DNA of 59,616 nucleotides from Bacteroidota bacterium (GTDB lineage Bacteria; Bacteroidota; Ignavibacteria; Ignavibacteriales; Melioribacteraceae). How positions within the stretch are numbered: the stretch's first letter is position 1; every line of letters starts with the position of its first letter. Both the position numbers and the translations under genes were made by a program. This document shows, piece after piece, positions 41,750 through 51,052 of the stretch. Below the pieces are notes generated by a model that was not told where the DNA came from, made no database searches, and saw only the letters and a list, made by a program, of their open reading frames with translations. The stretch covers positions 1 to 59,616 of the forward strand of contig JAEXOD010000010.1 in the NCBI GenBank assembly GCA_023447335.1, given 5' to 3'.

Positions 41750-43030
41750 ATGGAAACTTTATTCCAGGGTCAAATGCAAGAAGGGATACCGTTATTATGG
41801 CAAAAAATATTTATTGCCTTAATGATCGGATTATTGATAGGAGTTGAACGTGAGAGGGCAAAAGCTCCCGGTGAACATTACTTTGCAGGAATTCGAACAT
41901 TTCCATTAATTTCAATGCTCGGATTTGTTTGTGCACTTATTTCTTCATTCACTTCTTTTTATTTCTTTATTACCGGTTTTATTCTTTTCGGAATATTAGT
42001 TGCTATTGAATATTATGTAACTGCGCAAAAAGGAGAATTAGGTGGAACAACAGAATTAACATTACTGCTTGTTTATGTTTTGGGAGGATTGGTGTTTTGG
42101 GAATACTTCTTACTTTCAACAGCAATCGGAGTTGTGATAACAGTTTTTTTAAGTTTAAAAACTAAATTCAGAGCATTTGCTGGTATGGTTTCGGAAGAAG
42201 ATATATTAGCTACTTTGAAATTTCTAATTATCACAGTAATTGTATTACCAATATTGCCAAATAAAACAGTTGATCCTTTCGGAATAATTAATCCATTAAA
42301 AATATGGTATTTTGTTATTCTAATTTCAGGGATCAGTTTTATAGGGTATATTTTATTTAAAATAATCGGTTCAAAAAAAGGGATTATCGTTTTATCATTA
42401 CTCGGTGGACTTGCTTCCAGTACTGCAGTTACTTTATCCTTTTCACAAAGGAGTAAAGAAAATACAAGTTATTGTTCGGAATTCGGTAGCGGTATATTAT
42501 TAGCTACAACCATTATGTATCCTAGAGTATTATTTATAGTGTTTTTGCTAAGTCCAATATTAAGTATCCAATTAATTTTACCTTTCTTTATTTTATCTTC
42601 TATTTCTTTGTATTTTAGTTTTATTTATAAAAAGAAAAATTCTATTGCTAAAGAAGGTGATCTTGAATTATCAAATCCGTTCAAATTATTTTTTGCAATC
42701 AAGTTTGGATTAGTTTTAATGGTTTTACTGTTTATTTCTGGATTATTTAATAAATTCCTTGGTTCAGGCGGAGTATTTTTGGCAGCTTTTATTGGCGGTT
42801 TTGCAAGTTTAGATGCGGCAATTTTATCTGTTGTTAATGTTGGGACAATAAAAATCGGGAATGATATTATAGCTGCAGCAATCTTATTATCAATTTCTGC
42901 TAATACGATATTTAAAATGATAGCTATAATTTTTAGCGCAGATAGACAATTACGTAAATTTACTTTAACGCCTTTTATTATAATAAATGTAGTTATACTT
43001 ATGTTTTGCGGTTATTATATTTTTTGGTGA
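41750..43030 (+). CDS. MgtC/SapB-family membrane protein with DUF4010 C-terminal region
   Basis: The 426 residues form about a dozen membrane helices. The N-terminal half has the MgtC/SapB signature (ALMIGLLIGVERERAK, GIRTFPLISMLG). The second half (SGISFIGYILFKIIGSKKGI, LLGGLASSTAVTLSFSQRS, FIGGFASLDAAILSV) is DUF4010-like. MgtC proteins act in Mg2+ or ATPase-linked homeostasis, but the long fused family has no proven role. Its 3' end overlaps that of the exonuclease/GIY-YIG gene on the other strand by 32 bases. Confidence 0.85.
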   Translation: METLFQGQMQEGIPLLWQKIFIALMIGLLIGVERERAKAPGEHYFAGIRTFPLISMLGFVCALISSFTSFYFFITGFILFGILVAIEYYVTAQKGELGGTTELTLLLVYVLGGLVFWEYFLLSTAIGVVITVFLSLKTKFRAFAGMVSEEDILATLKFLIITVIVLPILPNKTVDPFGIINPLKIWYFVILISGISFIGYILFKIIGSKKGIIVLSLLGGLASSTAVTLSFSQRSKENTSYCSEFGSGILLATTIMYPRVLFIVFLLSPILSIQLILPFFILSSISLYFSFIYKKKNSIAKEGDLELSNPFKLFFAIKFGLVLMVLLFISGLFNKFLGSGGVFLAAFIGGFASLDAAILSVVNVGTIKIGNDIIAAAILLSISANTIFKMIAIIFSADRQLRKFTLTPFIIINVVILMFCGYYIFW

Positions 43031-44678
43031 GTTTTGTCTTAGGGATTCCAAGTTTTGATTCGAGTTCTTCTTTAGATAAATACTCGTCTAAATAATGGAC
43101 GTTAACTTTATTGCGATTAAATACCAACCATGCTAATGCAATTTTGATATTATCCAAATCTGTTAAGTTGATTGTAGAATTGTAATTTATTGTCTTATTA
43201 TAAAAATCCTTTAATGCAACATCAAAATCTTCTTTTTCATTTAATACGAAATCTTTAATATATATTTTACCGTCAATTAATAGAATGAAGTCTTTTTTGC
43301 CTGTATAATTAGCTTCAATTAATACTCTTGCTCTATTTATAGGGACACTTATAATTGATGATTTATTTAGTTGTTTAAGTATTGCGTTTACAACATCTCG
43401 TAGTTCGGCGGCATCTTCATATTTTTGTTCTGCCGAGAGCTTCTTCATCCTTTCTAAAAGCCTATTTACGGCACTTTGATTCTGTCCGGAAAGAAAATCA
43501 TATACATTTTTTAATTCGTTAATATATATGTCAGGAGAGATGTTAATCATACAATTGCCGGTACATCTATGTATATCATATAAATAGCATTTTTTATGCT
43601 TTTCGAATACTCTGTCTGAGCATTCACGCAATGAAAAAGCTTTATCAATTACATCAACAATGTTTTTTGCGGTTTCACGATTGTGATAAGGTCCAAAGTA
43701 ATCGTTAGCATCAAAATCAATTTGCTGTGTTACACTTATATCAGGGAAAGCATGAGTTAATCTAACTTTTATAAAATAGTTTGAACTATAATTTTTAAGT
43801 TGAACATTGTATTTTGGTAAATACATTTTAATCAATTGTGATTCGGCAAGTAATGCAGTTAATTCAGTCGGTGTTTCTTTATATTCAATTATCGAAGACT
43901 TTTTGATTATCTCTTTAGATTTTTTTGCGGCATTTTCGGAAAGATGATTTGTAACTCTTTGTTTCAATGACTTAGACTTACCAACATATAAAGCTTTATC
44001 TTTACTATTTTTAAATATATAAACACCGGGAGCATCCGGAAGGTTAACGAAATCTTTTCCGACTCCTTTTTTTATTAACAAATCTTGTTTTTTGTTTTTA
44101 GGTAAAGATTCAAATGCCTTTAACTCGTCAAAAGTATTAATTAGATAATCTTGTTTTAATAATGCTAATGATTTTATTAATATCTTTGCTGTTAGGGTGG
44201 CATCAGATAATGCACGATGTAAATCTTTATGTCTAATTTTAAGATGTTTTCCTACATCACCTAAGCTTTTGCTTTTTAAGAACGGAAAAAGTTTTCTACT
44301 TATTTTAAGAGTACAAATTACAGGATTTTGGGGAAAGTTTTCATATACTCTGTCGTATTCTGCCTTTAAAAATGAAATGTCAAAATTACTGTTATGAGCC
44401 ACTATAACACTATTTCCGATGAAGTCATTTATTTTGGAAATCCAACTATAAAAATAAGGAGCATCAGTAAGATCGTAATCAGTGATACCAGTAATTTGAG
44501 TAATTGCCGTAGGTAGTTGTCTTTCCGGATTGAAGAATGTTTTAATTGAATCAATAATTTGACCATTTATAACTTTAACAAGTCCTATTTCAATTACTTT
44601 ATTTAATTTAGGAGCTAATCCGGTTGTTTCAACATCCAAAACAACAAATGGAATATTTTCTAAAAGTTGATTATTCAA
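42999..44678 (-). CDS. DnaQ-like 3'-5' exonuclease fused to UvrC-like GIY-YIG nuclease
   Basis: The gene starts with TTG 44678; no ATG is close. The 559 residues begin with a DEDD exonuclease (VLDVETTGLAP with Asp15 and Glu17, AHNSNFDISFL, HRALSDATLTA), then a GIY-YIG domain (APGVYIFKNSKDKALYVGKSKSLKQR, about 214-240), the UvrC-type Cys cluster CYLYDIHRCTGNC, and a UVR-like helix pair (EQKYEDAAELRDVV). This fusion is known in many bacteria and resembles Cho/UvrC-type repair nucleases. It probably acts in DNA repair independent of UvrA. The C-terminal RNase H-like half of UvrC is absent. Confidence 0.88.
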   Translation of the reverse strand: MNNQLLENIPFVVLDVETTGLAPKLNKVIEIGLVKVINGQIIDSIKTFFNPERQLPTAITQITGITDYDLTDAPYFYSWISKINDFIGNSVIVAHNSNFDISFLKAEYDRVYENFPQNPVICTLKISRKLFPFLKSKSLGDVGKHLKIRHKDLHRALSDATLTAKILIKSLALLKQDYLINTFDELKAFESLPKNKKQDLLIKKGVGKDFVNLPDAPGVYIFKNSKDKALYVGKSKSLKQRVTNHLSENAAKKSKEIIKKSSIIEYKETPTELTALLAESQLIKMYLPKYNVQLKNYSSNYFIKVRLTHAFPDISVTQQIDFDANDYFGPYHNRETAKNIVDVIDKAFSLRECSDRVFEKHKKCYLYDIHRCTGNCMINISPDIYINELKNVYDFLSGQNQSAVNRLLERMKKLSAEQKYEDAAELRDVVNAILKQLNKSSIISVPINRARVLIEANYTGKKDFILLIDGKIYIKDFVLNEKEDFDVALKDFYNKTINYNSTINLTDLDNIKIALAWLVFNRNKVNVHYLDEYLSKEELESKLGIPKTKLTKKYNNRKT

Positions 44679-44731
44679 AGATAAATTGTTGTTTTTTGAT
44701 AAAACTAAATATAAAGAAAATTATGGATTAT

Positions 44732-45496
44732 TTAAATGGACTTGAAATAATTATTATTTAACCAGCCGATTTTTCCGTCCCTGAGTTTTATTTTAGTCCA
44801 ATTATCGACCTTATCTTCAATTTTGAATTTGATTCCTTCATGAATGATAAAAGCATCGTTCGACTCAAAATCAGGGGATACTTTAACATTTGCGGAAGTC
44901 TCAATTAAGATTCCAAATTCATTAGAAGTTTCGTCATTTAATCGTACAAAGAATAATGAAAGAATAAAAATTAGTAAAATCAAATTCGAAGTACCAAGAA
45001 AGAATAAGGGTTTCTGATAATCACTGTTTCTATGATAATAATAAAAGCCAAATATGACGAGAAAAACAATAAAAAATAGAATAAAGACAAATGCCCAACC
45101 GTTAACCGTGAATAACATTACCAAAGAGTCCCACCACTCTATTAAAAATAACTTTGGAAGTACTTCGATTTTGTCAGCCGTACGAGAATTGGCAACACTT
45201 AAATTATGTTTAATATCTTCGTCACCGGGAGCTAGTTTTAATGCCTTTTCATAATTTAAAATTGCATATCCGATACGCCCCAATCTGTAATAAGAATTCC
45301 CAATATTATAATAAAGCTCAGGGCTTACTAAACCCTGATGTAAAATACTTAAATATGTTTCAAGAGCTACTTCAAAGTTCTGTTTATTATACTCTTTATT
45401 GGCTTTATTTAATAAAGTTTGCGAATCTAATTCTTGTGCAAAAAAAACATTACAAACCGAAAATAATATGATAAAAAAAATAACAATTCTTTTCAT
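44732..45496 (-). CDS. batE: BatE-like TPR and SH3-domain protein
   Basis: The 254-residue protein has a signal peptide, two to three TPR units (YNKQNFEVALETYLSIL, YYNIGNSYYRLGRIGYAILNYEKAL), two membrane helices (VNGWAFVFILFFIVFLVIFGFYY; PLFFLGTSNLILLIFILSLFF, about 135-185), and a C-terminal bacterial SH3 domain (VKVSPDFESNDAFIIHEG, about 200-254). It is the last gene of the moxR-bat operon, with a 4-base overlap to batD. It should help assemble the Bat complex in the inner membrane. Confidence 0.85.
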   Translation of the reverse strand: MKRIVIFFIILFSVCNVFFAQELDSQTLLNKANKEYNKQNFEVALETYLSILHQGLVSPELYYNIGNSYYRLGRIGYAILNYEKALKLAPGDEDIKHNLSVANSRTADKIEVLPKLFLIEWWDSLVMLFTVNGWAFVFILFFIVFLVIFGFYYYHRNSDYQKPLFFLGTSNLILLIFILSLFFVRLNDETSNEFGILIETSANVKVSPDFESNDAFIIHEGIKFKIEDKVDNWTKIKLRDGKIGWLNNNYFKSI

Positions 45497-47325
45497 GGTT
45501 TCCTCTTCTTTCCTGACAAGTTTTCATCTAATTCAACAATTAATTGTATAGTTGACTCATAAAAATCATTAGCAGATTCTTGATTTATTCCTTTGGGTGA
45601 AAATCTTGCAAACTCACATTTCTCAGTTAGTGATTTAACTTTTTCGATTATTTCAACAGGAGTATTTTTTAACATTAATTTTTCGGTAATAACATCAATT
45701 GTTAGATCGGCTTTTGGAATACTAAGTTTATCTTCCAAATATCCAAACACTGCAGAATATATATTTTCATAAAACGCATTTAAGTTATTAGAATCTAATA
45801 ATTCCTTTGCGGTTTTTAGTTTTTTACGAGCAAATTTTTCTGCTTTTCGATATCTTGAAATAGAAATGTTTGCATCCAGATGTTCCTTTTCTTTAATAAA
45901 TTTTAAAGCAACTAATAAACTAAGTATCGGAACAATTAAAAACAACCAAAACCATTTTGTAAGTAAAGAATAATCATTGATATGATATAGATTAAAATCA
46001 CCTGTTTTAATATATCTGATATCCTCATTAAGTAAACGAATATCCTCTTTGTCGAAATTTCCTTCTGAACCCGAAATAGAGTTACCTCTTTTTACATTTA
46101 TCTCAAAAGAAGGAGTTTTAATGATTTCATAGTTTTTTGAAGTCGGATTGAAATATGAGAATTCAATCGATTTGATTGAATGTTTACCTGAAATTCGTGG
46201 GACTATTAAGTATTCAATTATTTTTGTTCCGTTAATTTTTCCGATTCGATTAATATTTTCAGTGATTTTTGGTTCATACTTATCAAAACCGGTTGGTAAA
46301 TTAATAGTAGGAATTTCGGCTAATTTTATATTTCCTGTACCGGTAATTACAAATTTAAGTGTGAAAGGTTCATTTTGTGATACTTCGTTTTTATCGATAG
46401 TGGCATTTAGCGAAAAATTACCTACTGCACCATTAAAAGAAATTGGGACATCATTTTGAGGTAGAGGTAATACGTTAATTTTAATTGTATTGCTTTTAAT
46501 TAGTTCTTCACGTGTTTCCGTGCGACCGAAAACCGGATCATCAAAAAAATCGTCAAAAATATCTCGAGTATTCTTTTTCTTCCTATAAACTACAGACATT
46601 TTTAATTCAAACGGTGATACTGTTAATTGCCCGCTTTGAGTAGGGAAAAGGGCTGCTTTTTTAATTACCGCAGATTTAAATCTTTCACCATTATGCATTT
46701 CGTCTGAAAGAGTTATATTATTGGGTAGCTCTAACTCTTCAGTCCAAAATCCGTTAAATTGAGGTAATTTTGAAATTTGAGGAGAAGAAATATTAATTCG
46801 AGTAAATAATTTATAAGTTACCGTAACTTGCTCGCCTTTATATACAGTATTCTTGTCAGGAATTGCGAGGATAAATAAACTTTTACTTAAATCCTCTTCA
46901 ACTCCTTCGCTACTTGAATTCTTTTTCGCTTGTCCTTTTACAACTTCAATACTTAATTCGTTACTAGAAAATGTTTTTCCGCCTTGAGTTATTTGAGCAG
47001 AACCAATTTTAAATTTCCCAACACCTGAAGGCATTAAAATATAAGTAAAAGAAAACGAAGCAGACATTTTTCCGTTTATTACTTGAATACTGCTCGATTG
47101 TGAGGGTCCATTTAAAATTCTAAATCCGTTAAATGAAGGAGCTTTAAAGTTCGATATATTTGAGTTATCTGCACCTTGTAATGTAAAAGTAACTTGAAAT
47201 CTTTCATTTTCTCCGACTTTTGTATAATCGGTACTAGCAGTAAAAGATTGGGCAGTAACTTTATTATTGGCTAAAACCATGAAAAAAATTACAACTGAAA
47301 AAATCAAAAAATTTTTATTTAACAT
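45493..47325 (-). CDS. batD: BatD aerotolerance-type protein
   Basis: The 610 residues comprise a signal peptide, about three Ig-like domains outside the membrane (FTASTDYTKVGENERFQVTFTL, IPDKNTVYKGEQVTVTYKL, FSLNATIDKNEVSQNEPFTLKF), one membrane helix near 450 (LLTKWFWLFLIVPILSLLVAL), and a helical cytosolic tail (NLNAFYENIYSAVFGYLEDKL). This is the BatD layout. Bat proteins were linked to oxygen tolerance in Bacteroides; biochemistry is still unclear. Overlaps batE by 4 bases and is 10 bases from batC. Confidence 0.88.
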   Translation of the reverse strand: MLNKNFLIFSVVIFFMVLANNKVTAQSFTASTDYTKVGENERFQVTFTLQGADNSNISNFKAPSFNGFRILNGPSQSSSIQVINGKMSASFSFTYILMPSGVGKFKIGSAQITQGGKTFSSNELSIEVVKGQAKKNSSSEGVEEDLSKSLFILAIPDKNTVYKGEQVTVTYKLFTRINISSPQISKLPQFNGFWTEELELPNNITLSDEMHNGERFKSAVIKKAALFPTQSGQLTVSPFELKMSVVYRKKKNTRDIFDDFFDDPVFGRTETREELIKSNTIKINVLPLPQNDVPISFNGAVGNFSLNATIDKNEVSQNEPFTLKFVITGTGNIKLAEIPTINLPTGFDKYEPKITENINRIGKINGTKIIEYLIVPRISGKHSIKSIEFSYFNPTSKNYEIIKTPSFEINVKRGNSISGSEGNFDKEDIRLLNEDIRYIKTGDFNLYHINDYSLLTKWFWLFLIVPILSLLVALKFIKEKEHLDANISISRYRKAEKFARKKLKTAKELLDSNNLNAFYENIYSAVFGYLEDKLSIPKADLTIDVITEKLMLKNTPVEIIEKVKSLTEKCEFARFSPKGINQESANDFYESTIQLIVELDENLSGKKRKP

Positions 47326-47335
47326 ACTTTCCCCA

Positions 47336-48073
47336 TTACCAATCTTTTTCGCGCGAATAGCCGCGTAATTTCATTTTTCTAATTTTTTTCTGAAGATCTG
47401 ATTCGTTATTTTTCATTGCTTCAAGCATTTGTTTTGCTTGTTCTTTACTCATTTGATCTTTTTGATCTTTTGGTTGCTGTTGTTTATCTTCTTTTTTATC
47501 TTTGTTTTGATCGTTTTTATTATCCTTATTTTGATCTTTATCGTTCTTGTTATCTTTATTGTCTTTATTATCCTTATTATCTTTGTTCTGGTCGTTATTT
47601 TTATCGTCTTTGTTTTGGTTTTCCTGCTGCTGCTGTTGTTGTTTCATGGACAAGGCATAAGAAAGATTGTATTTTGCTTCTAAATCATTAGGATTTAGTT
47701 TTAATGAAGACTTATATGAATTAATTGCTTCATCAAATTTATTTTCCTTCAAATAACTATTTCCTATATTATAATGAGTTTTGGCTTTTACTTCTTTGTC
47801 CTTCGAAATACTTAAAGCTTTGTGATAAGATTTCCTAGAATCTTCAAACCTTTCTTGTTTGTACAAAGAATTACCTAAATTGAAATAGTTTTCGTATCTA
47901 GTTTTCTCTTTCTCAATACTTTTTTTAAAACTAATTTCACTTTCGGTAAATTTTTTTTCTTCATACAAATCTACACCGGAGTTATTTAAACTTCTTGCAG
48001 ATTGAGATAAAATTAAAGAATAGTTCCCAATTATTAAAAAAATAATAAATGTAATAAAAAATCTAAGTCTCAT
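47336..48073 (-). CDS. batC: BatC-like TPR protein with Q/N/K/D-rich tail
   Basis: The 245-residue protein has a signal peptide (MRLRFFITFIIFLIIGNYSLILS), three TPR units (SFKKSIEKEKTRYENYFNLGNS, SRKSYHKALSISKDKEVKAKTHYNIGNSYL, INSYKSSLKLNPNDLEAKYNLSY), then a low-complexity stretch of Gln followed by DKNNDQ/NKD units (about 147-205), and a short basic end. BatC proteins generally end in such a charged low-complexity region. It overlaps batB by 4 bases. Confidence 0.85.
   Translation of the reverse strand: MRLRFFITFIIFLIIGNYSLILSQSARSLNNSGVDLYEEKKFTESEISFKKSIEKEKTRYENYFNLGNSLYKQERFEDSRKSYHKALSISKDKEVKAKTHYNIGNSYLKENKFDEAINSYKSSLKLNPNDLEAKYNLSYALSMKQQQQQQENQNKDDKNNDQNKDNKDNKDNKDNKNDKDQNKDNKNDQNKDKKEDKQQQPKDQKDQMSKEQAKQMLEAMKNNESDLQKKIRKMKLRGYSREKDW
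47456..47645 (-). repeat. Low-complexity coding repeat in batC
   Basis: The DNA repeats variants of GATAAT/GATAAA/AACAAAGAC (read on the minus strand), coding a Gln run then NKD/NDQ units. It is the kind of array that changes length by slippage. Confidence 0.7.
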
Positions 48074-49092
48074 TGTTTTTTCTCAAATAATTTTTCGAAG
48101 AACTTACTTTTTGAATTTGTTATAAAACCTTCTAATAATAAAATCAAAAGTGCCGGTATTAACAAATAGAAATATTTATCCTCGTAATCAATTACTTTTG
48201 TCATTCCGAATTCAGTTTTTTCAATTCTTGCTAATTCATTATAAATTTGTTCCAAATCATCTCTATTTGACGATCCTAAAAAATATTTCCCATTACCTTT
48301 GCTTGCTATTTCTCTTAAAAGATTTTCATTTAACTTTGTAATTACAATGTTTCCGTCCTTATCTCTTTTAAAATCATTGCTGTTTTGCAAAGGAATAGGG
48401 GAACCTGAAGGGGACCCAAGTCCTATTGTAAAAACCTTTATATTATTTTTGTTAGCTTCCTCAAGAGCGGAATCTATATCTCCTTCGTGATCTTCACCGT
48501 CAGTAATAATTATAATTGCTTTTTGAGTTTTGGCTTCATATTTAAATGAACTTAAAGCCATTTTTATTGCGTCTGCTATTGCTGTTCCTTGCTGAGGAAC
48601 ACTGTTTTCATCAACCGCATTTAAAAATAAATTCGCCGCTGAATAATCAGTTGTTAAAGGGAATTGTACATAAGATTGACCGCTAAAAATAATTAATCCT
48701 ATCCTATCGCCTCGTAAATTTTGAATTAACCTATAAATGTCAAATTTTGCTTTATCTAATCTATTAGGTTGAATATCTTGTGCTTTCATACTTTTGCTAA
48801 CATCCAAAAGTATGAACACGTCTATTCCGGTTTGTCTAACTTCTTTAAGTTTATCACCTATTTGAGGGGAAGCTAAAGAAAGAGCAATCAATACAAACGA
48901 AATAAAAAATAATACAAATTTACTAATGGTTTTCAGTCCGCTATATTTTGAATACACAATAGAATGTAAATGTGCTTCAGCAAAAATCGCCATTTTTTGC
49001 TTTTGTTGTCTAAAAAAATACCAAAATAAAAGTATTATTATTGGTGATAAATATACTATTAATAAATATTCCGAGTGACCAAATCTAAACAT
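48070..49092 (-). CDS. batB: BatB, von Willebrand factor A domain membrane protein
   Basis: A 340-residue protein with two N-terminal helices and one C-terminal helix around a VWA domain whose MIDAS motif is DVSKSMKAQDIQPNRL, with TTD and ITDGEDHEG later. The MIDAS is complete, so it should bind a metal and a ligand or partner. The layout (helices, VWA, helix) matches BatA/BatB. It overlaps batC and lies 12 bases after batA. Confidence 0.9.
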   Translation of the reverse strand: MFRFGHSEYLLIVYLSPIIILLFWYFFRQQKQKMAIFAEAHLHSIVYSKYSGLKTISKFVLFFISFVLIALSLASPQIGDKLKEVRQTGIDVFILLDVSKSMKAQDIQPNRLDKAKFDIYRLIQNLRGDRIGLIIFSGQSYVQFPLTTDYSAANLFLNAVDENSVPQQGTAIADAIKMALSSFKYEAKTQKAIIIITDGEDHEGDIDSALEEANKNNIKVFTIGLGSPSGSPIPLQNSNDFKRDKDGNIVITKLNENLLREIASKGNGKYFLGSSNRDDLEQIYNELARIEKTEFGMTKVIDYEDKYFYLLIPALLILLLEGFITNSKSKFFEKLFEKKQ

Positions 49093-49104
49093 ATTCCCGC
49101 TAAA

Positions 49105-50103
49105 TTAATTTGGTAATTTTTTATAAAAACTGTTATTTAAAACAAATTCCGAAAATAAAAATAACAAAGCTATAACTAACCATATATGAAATCTTTCCGA
49201 AGCATTACGATATGAAGTAACTTCAATCTTGGTTTTTTCGAGTTTATCAATCTCTTTATAAATATCCTCAAGTTTACGATTGTTAGTAGCTCTAAAATAT
49301 TTACCTTTAGTTAAATCGGATACCTGACGTAATAAAGCTTCGTCTATTTCAACCGGTACCATTTGGTATCTAATTCCGAACGGAGTTTGAAAAGGATACG
49401 GTGCTTGTCCAATTGTTCCTACCCCGATAGTATAAATCCTTATTCCAAATGTTGCCGCAATTTTTGCTGCTGTTAAAGGATCTATTTGACCGGCATTATT
49501 AACACCGTCAGTTAATAAAATAATTACTTTACTTTTTACCTTACTATCTTTTAATCTATTAACGCCGTTTGCTATAGCATTGCCTATTGCAGTTCCATCT
49601 TCAAGCATTCCGCTTTTAATTTCTTTTAGTAGATTTCTTAAAACAGAATAATCAATTGTTAAAGGACATTGAGTAAAGCTCTCTCCTGCAAAAATTACCA
49701 ATCCAATTTTGTCTCCGATTCTTCCTTCAACAAAATCATCAGTAACTTTTTTTGCCGCATCTAACCTATTTGGTTTAAAATCTTCGGCAAGCATACTACT
49801 GCTTATATCTAGCACCATTGCAATATCTATCCCTTCTGTATAAATATCTTCACCTGAAGAAAATGATTGAGGACGAGCTAATGCAATAATTAGTGAAGCA
49901 AGAGCTACACTTCTTAGTAATTCCGGAATAAACCAAGTTCTTTCTTTAAAACTTTTTGGAATGGCTTTAAGTATACTAATAGAGGAATAGTTTACCGCCG
50001 GCATTTTTTTTCTAATTTTAGTAATTCTTAGATACAAATATAGCGGTACAAGTAAAAGTAAATATAGTAAATAAGGATATGCAAATGTTAAATTATCAAA
50101 CAT
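49105..50103 (-). CDS. batA: BatA, von Willebrand factor A domain membrane protein
   Basis: A 332-residue paralogue of BatB with the same helix-VWA-helix plan. The MIDAS reads DISSSMLAEDFKPNRL, with TIDYS and LTDGVNNAGQIDP. The domain should face the periplasm and bind partners of the Bat complex. The gene overlaps the upstream Ig-like protein gene by 8 bases. Confidence 0.9.
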   Translation of the reverse strand: MFDNLTFAYPYLLYLLLLVPLYLYLRITKIRKKMPAVNYSSISILKAIPKSFKERTWFIPELLRSVALASLIIALARPQSFSSGEDIYTEGIDIAMVLDISSSMLAEDFKPNRLDAAKKVTDDFVEGRIGDKIGLVIFAGESFTQCPLTIDYSVLRNLLKEIKSGMLEDGTAIGNAIANGVNRLKDSKVKSKVIILLTDGVNNAGQIDPLTAAKIAATFGIRIYTIGVGTIGQAPYPFQTPFGIRYQMVPVEIDEALLRQVSDLTKGKYFRATNNRKLEDIYKEIDKLEKTKIEVTSYRNASERFHIWLVIALLFLFSEFVLNNSFYKKLPN

Positions 50104-51052
50104 TCTTTACCTCATCAACTTGCCTATCTTTTATTTGGTTATAACTATAAAAATCATCAACCAATTGATTTGCTTGAACTAACATCTTTTCATTTATAGT
50201 TGGCATAGGAGAAAATTTAGCAAATTTTACCATATCGGCATTTTCAAAAAATTCACGCAAATTATCTAAAACTTTAGAAGGGGATTTAAAGTTAATAAAT
50301 TTTTCTAAAATCTCTTCAGAAGTATTCTCCAATGCAGGAAAATTAAATTCATCTTCAATATACTTTCTAATTATATAAGTTATTTCTGTGTGATATTGTT
50401 TTACTTCACCTTTTTGCCATAATTTTTGCTCTTCAAGTACTTTTAAGGCATTTTTTGCAATTTCATAAGGCGGAATTTTTTTCTCAACTATAATGCCTTG
50501 TTTTAAAAGCTTTCTTTTGTGGTAATAGCTATATGCTAAGTATAAACTAGTTAAAACTAAAATAATAATTAAAGTTACTAAAAATACAAACAACCAGTTA
50601 ATACCAATTTTTACCGGTTTTTTAACGTCTAAAAATTCTTTTTTAGAATCTACTTGAAGAGTAGTAACATTTATCTGTAAACTATCTGTATAGTAAACTT
50701 TAACATTGTTCTTATTATCAACTAATTCTACTCTTAAAGGCTGTATTTTCACACTTCCGCTATCATACTTGGAGATGATAAATGAATATTTTGATAATAC
50801 GCCGTTTGGTATCTCCTTTGGTTCGGACGTATTTAACTTAATGAACTCAGCGTTTTTTAAACTATCTTTTAAGCTTGGTAAAACAATTTTATATAATGCA
50901 GGATGTTTTATTTCTAAATTAAGAGAAATATAATCGCCGACAAAATACTTAGATGAATCAGAATAAAATTTAACCTCAATATTCTGAGCCATAATAAGGG
51001 TATTAAAAAATGAAAAGAAGATAATAACAATATATTTGAGTAAATTTACCAT
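50096..51052 (-). CDS. Bat-operon protein with Ig-like domain, one membrane helix and cytosolic tail
   Basis: The 318-residue protein has a signal peptide (LLKYIVIIFFSFFNTLIMAQ), a beta-rich exported domain (about 25-140), one membrane helix (WLFVFLVTLIIILVLTSLYLAY), and a helical cytosolic tail (TEITYIIRKYIEDEFNFPALENTSEEILEKF) that resembles the tail of BatD. It always seems to lie between DUF58 and batA in such operons. It overlaps both neighbours (7 and 8 bases). I infer a Bat-complex subunit; no catalytic motif. Confidence 0.72.
   Translation of the reverse strand: MVNLLKYIVIIFFSFFNTLIMAQNIEVKFYSDSSKYFVGDYISLNLEIKHPALYKIVLPSLKDSLKNAEFIKLNTSEPKEIPNGVLSKYSFIISKYDSGSVKIQPLRVELVDNKNNVKVYYTDSLQINVTTLQVDSKKEFLDVKKPVKIGINWLFVFLVTLIIILVLTSLYLAYSYYHKRKLLKQGIIVEKKIPPYEIAKNALKVLEEQKLWQKGEVKQYHTEITYIIRKYIEDEFNFPALENTSEEILEKFINFKSPSKVLDNLREFFENADMVKFAKFSPMPTINEKMLVQANQLVDDFYSYNQIKDRQVDEVKNV

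Noticed and set aside
47416..47691. Plus-strand frames full of Phe, Leu, Ile and Tyr opposite batC
   Set aside because: They are the complement of Lys/Asp/Asn/Gln codons; the apparent membrane protein is an artefact of the repeat.
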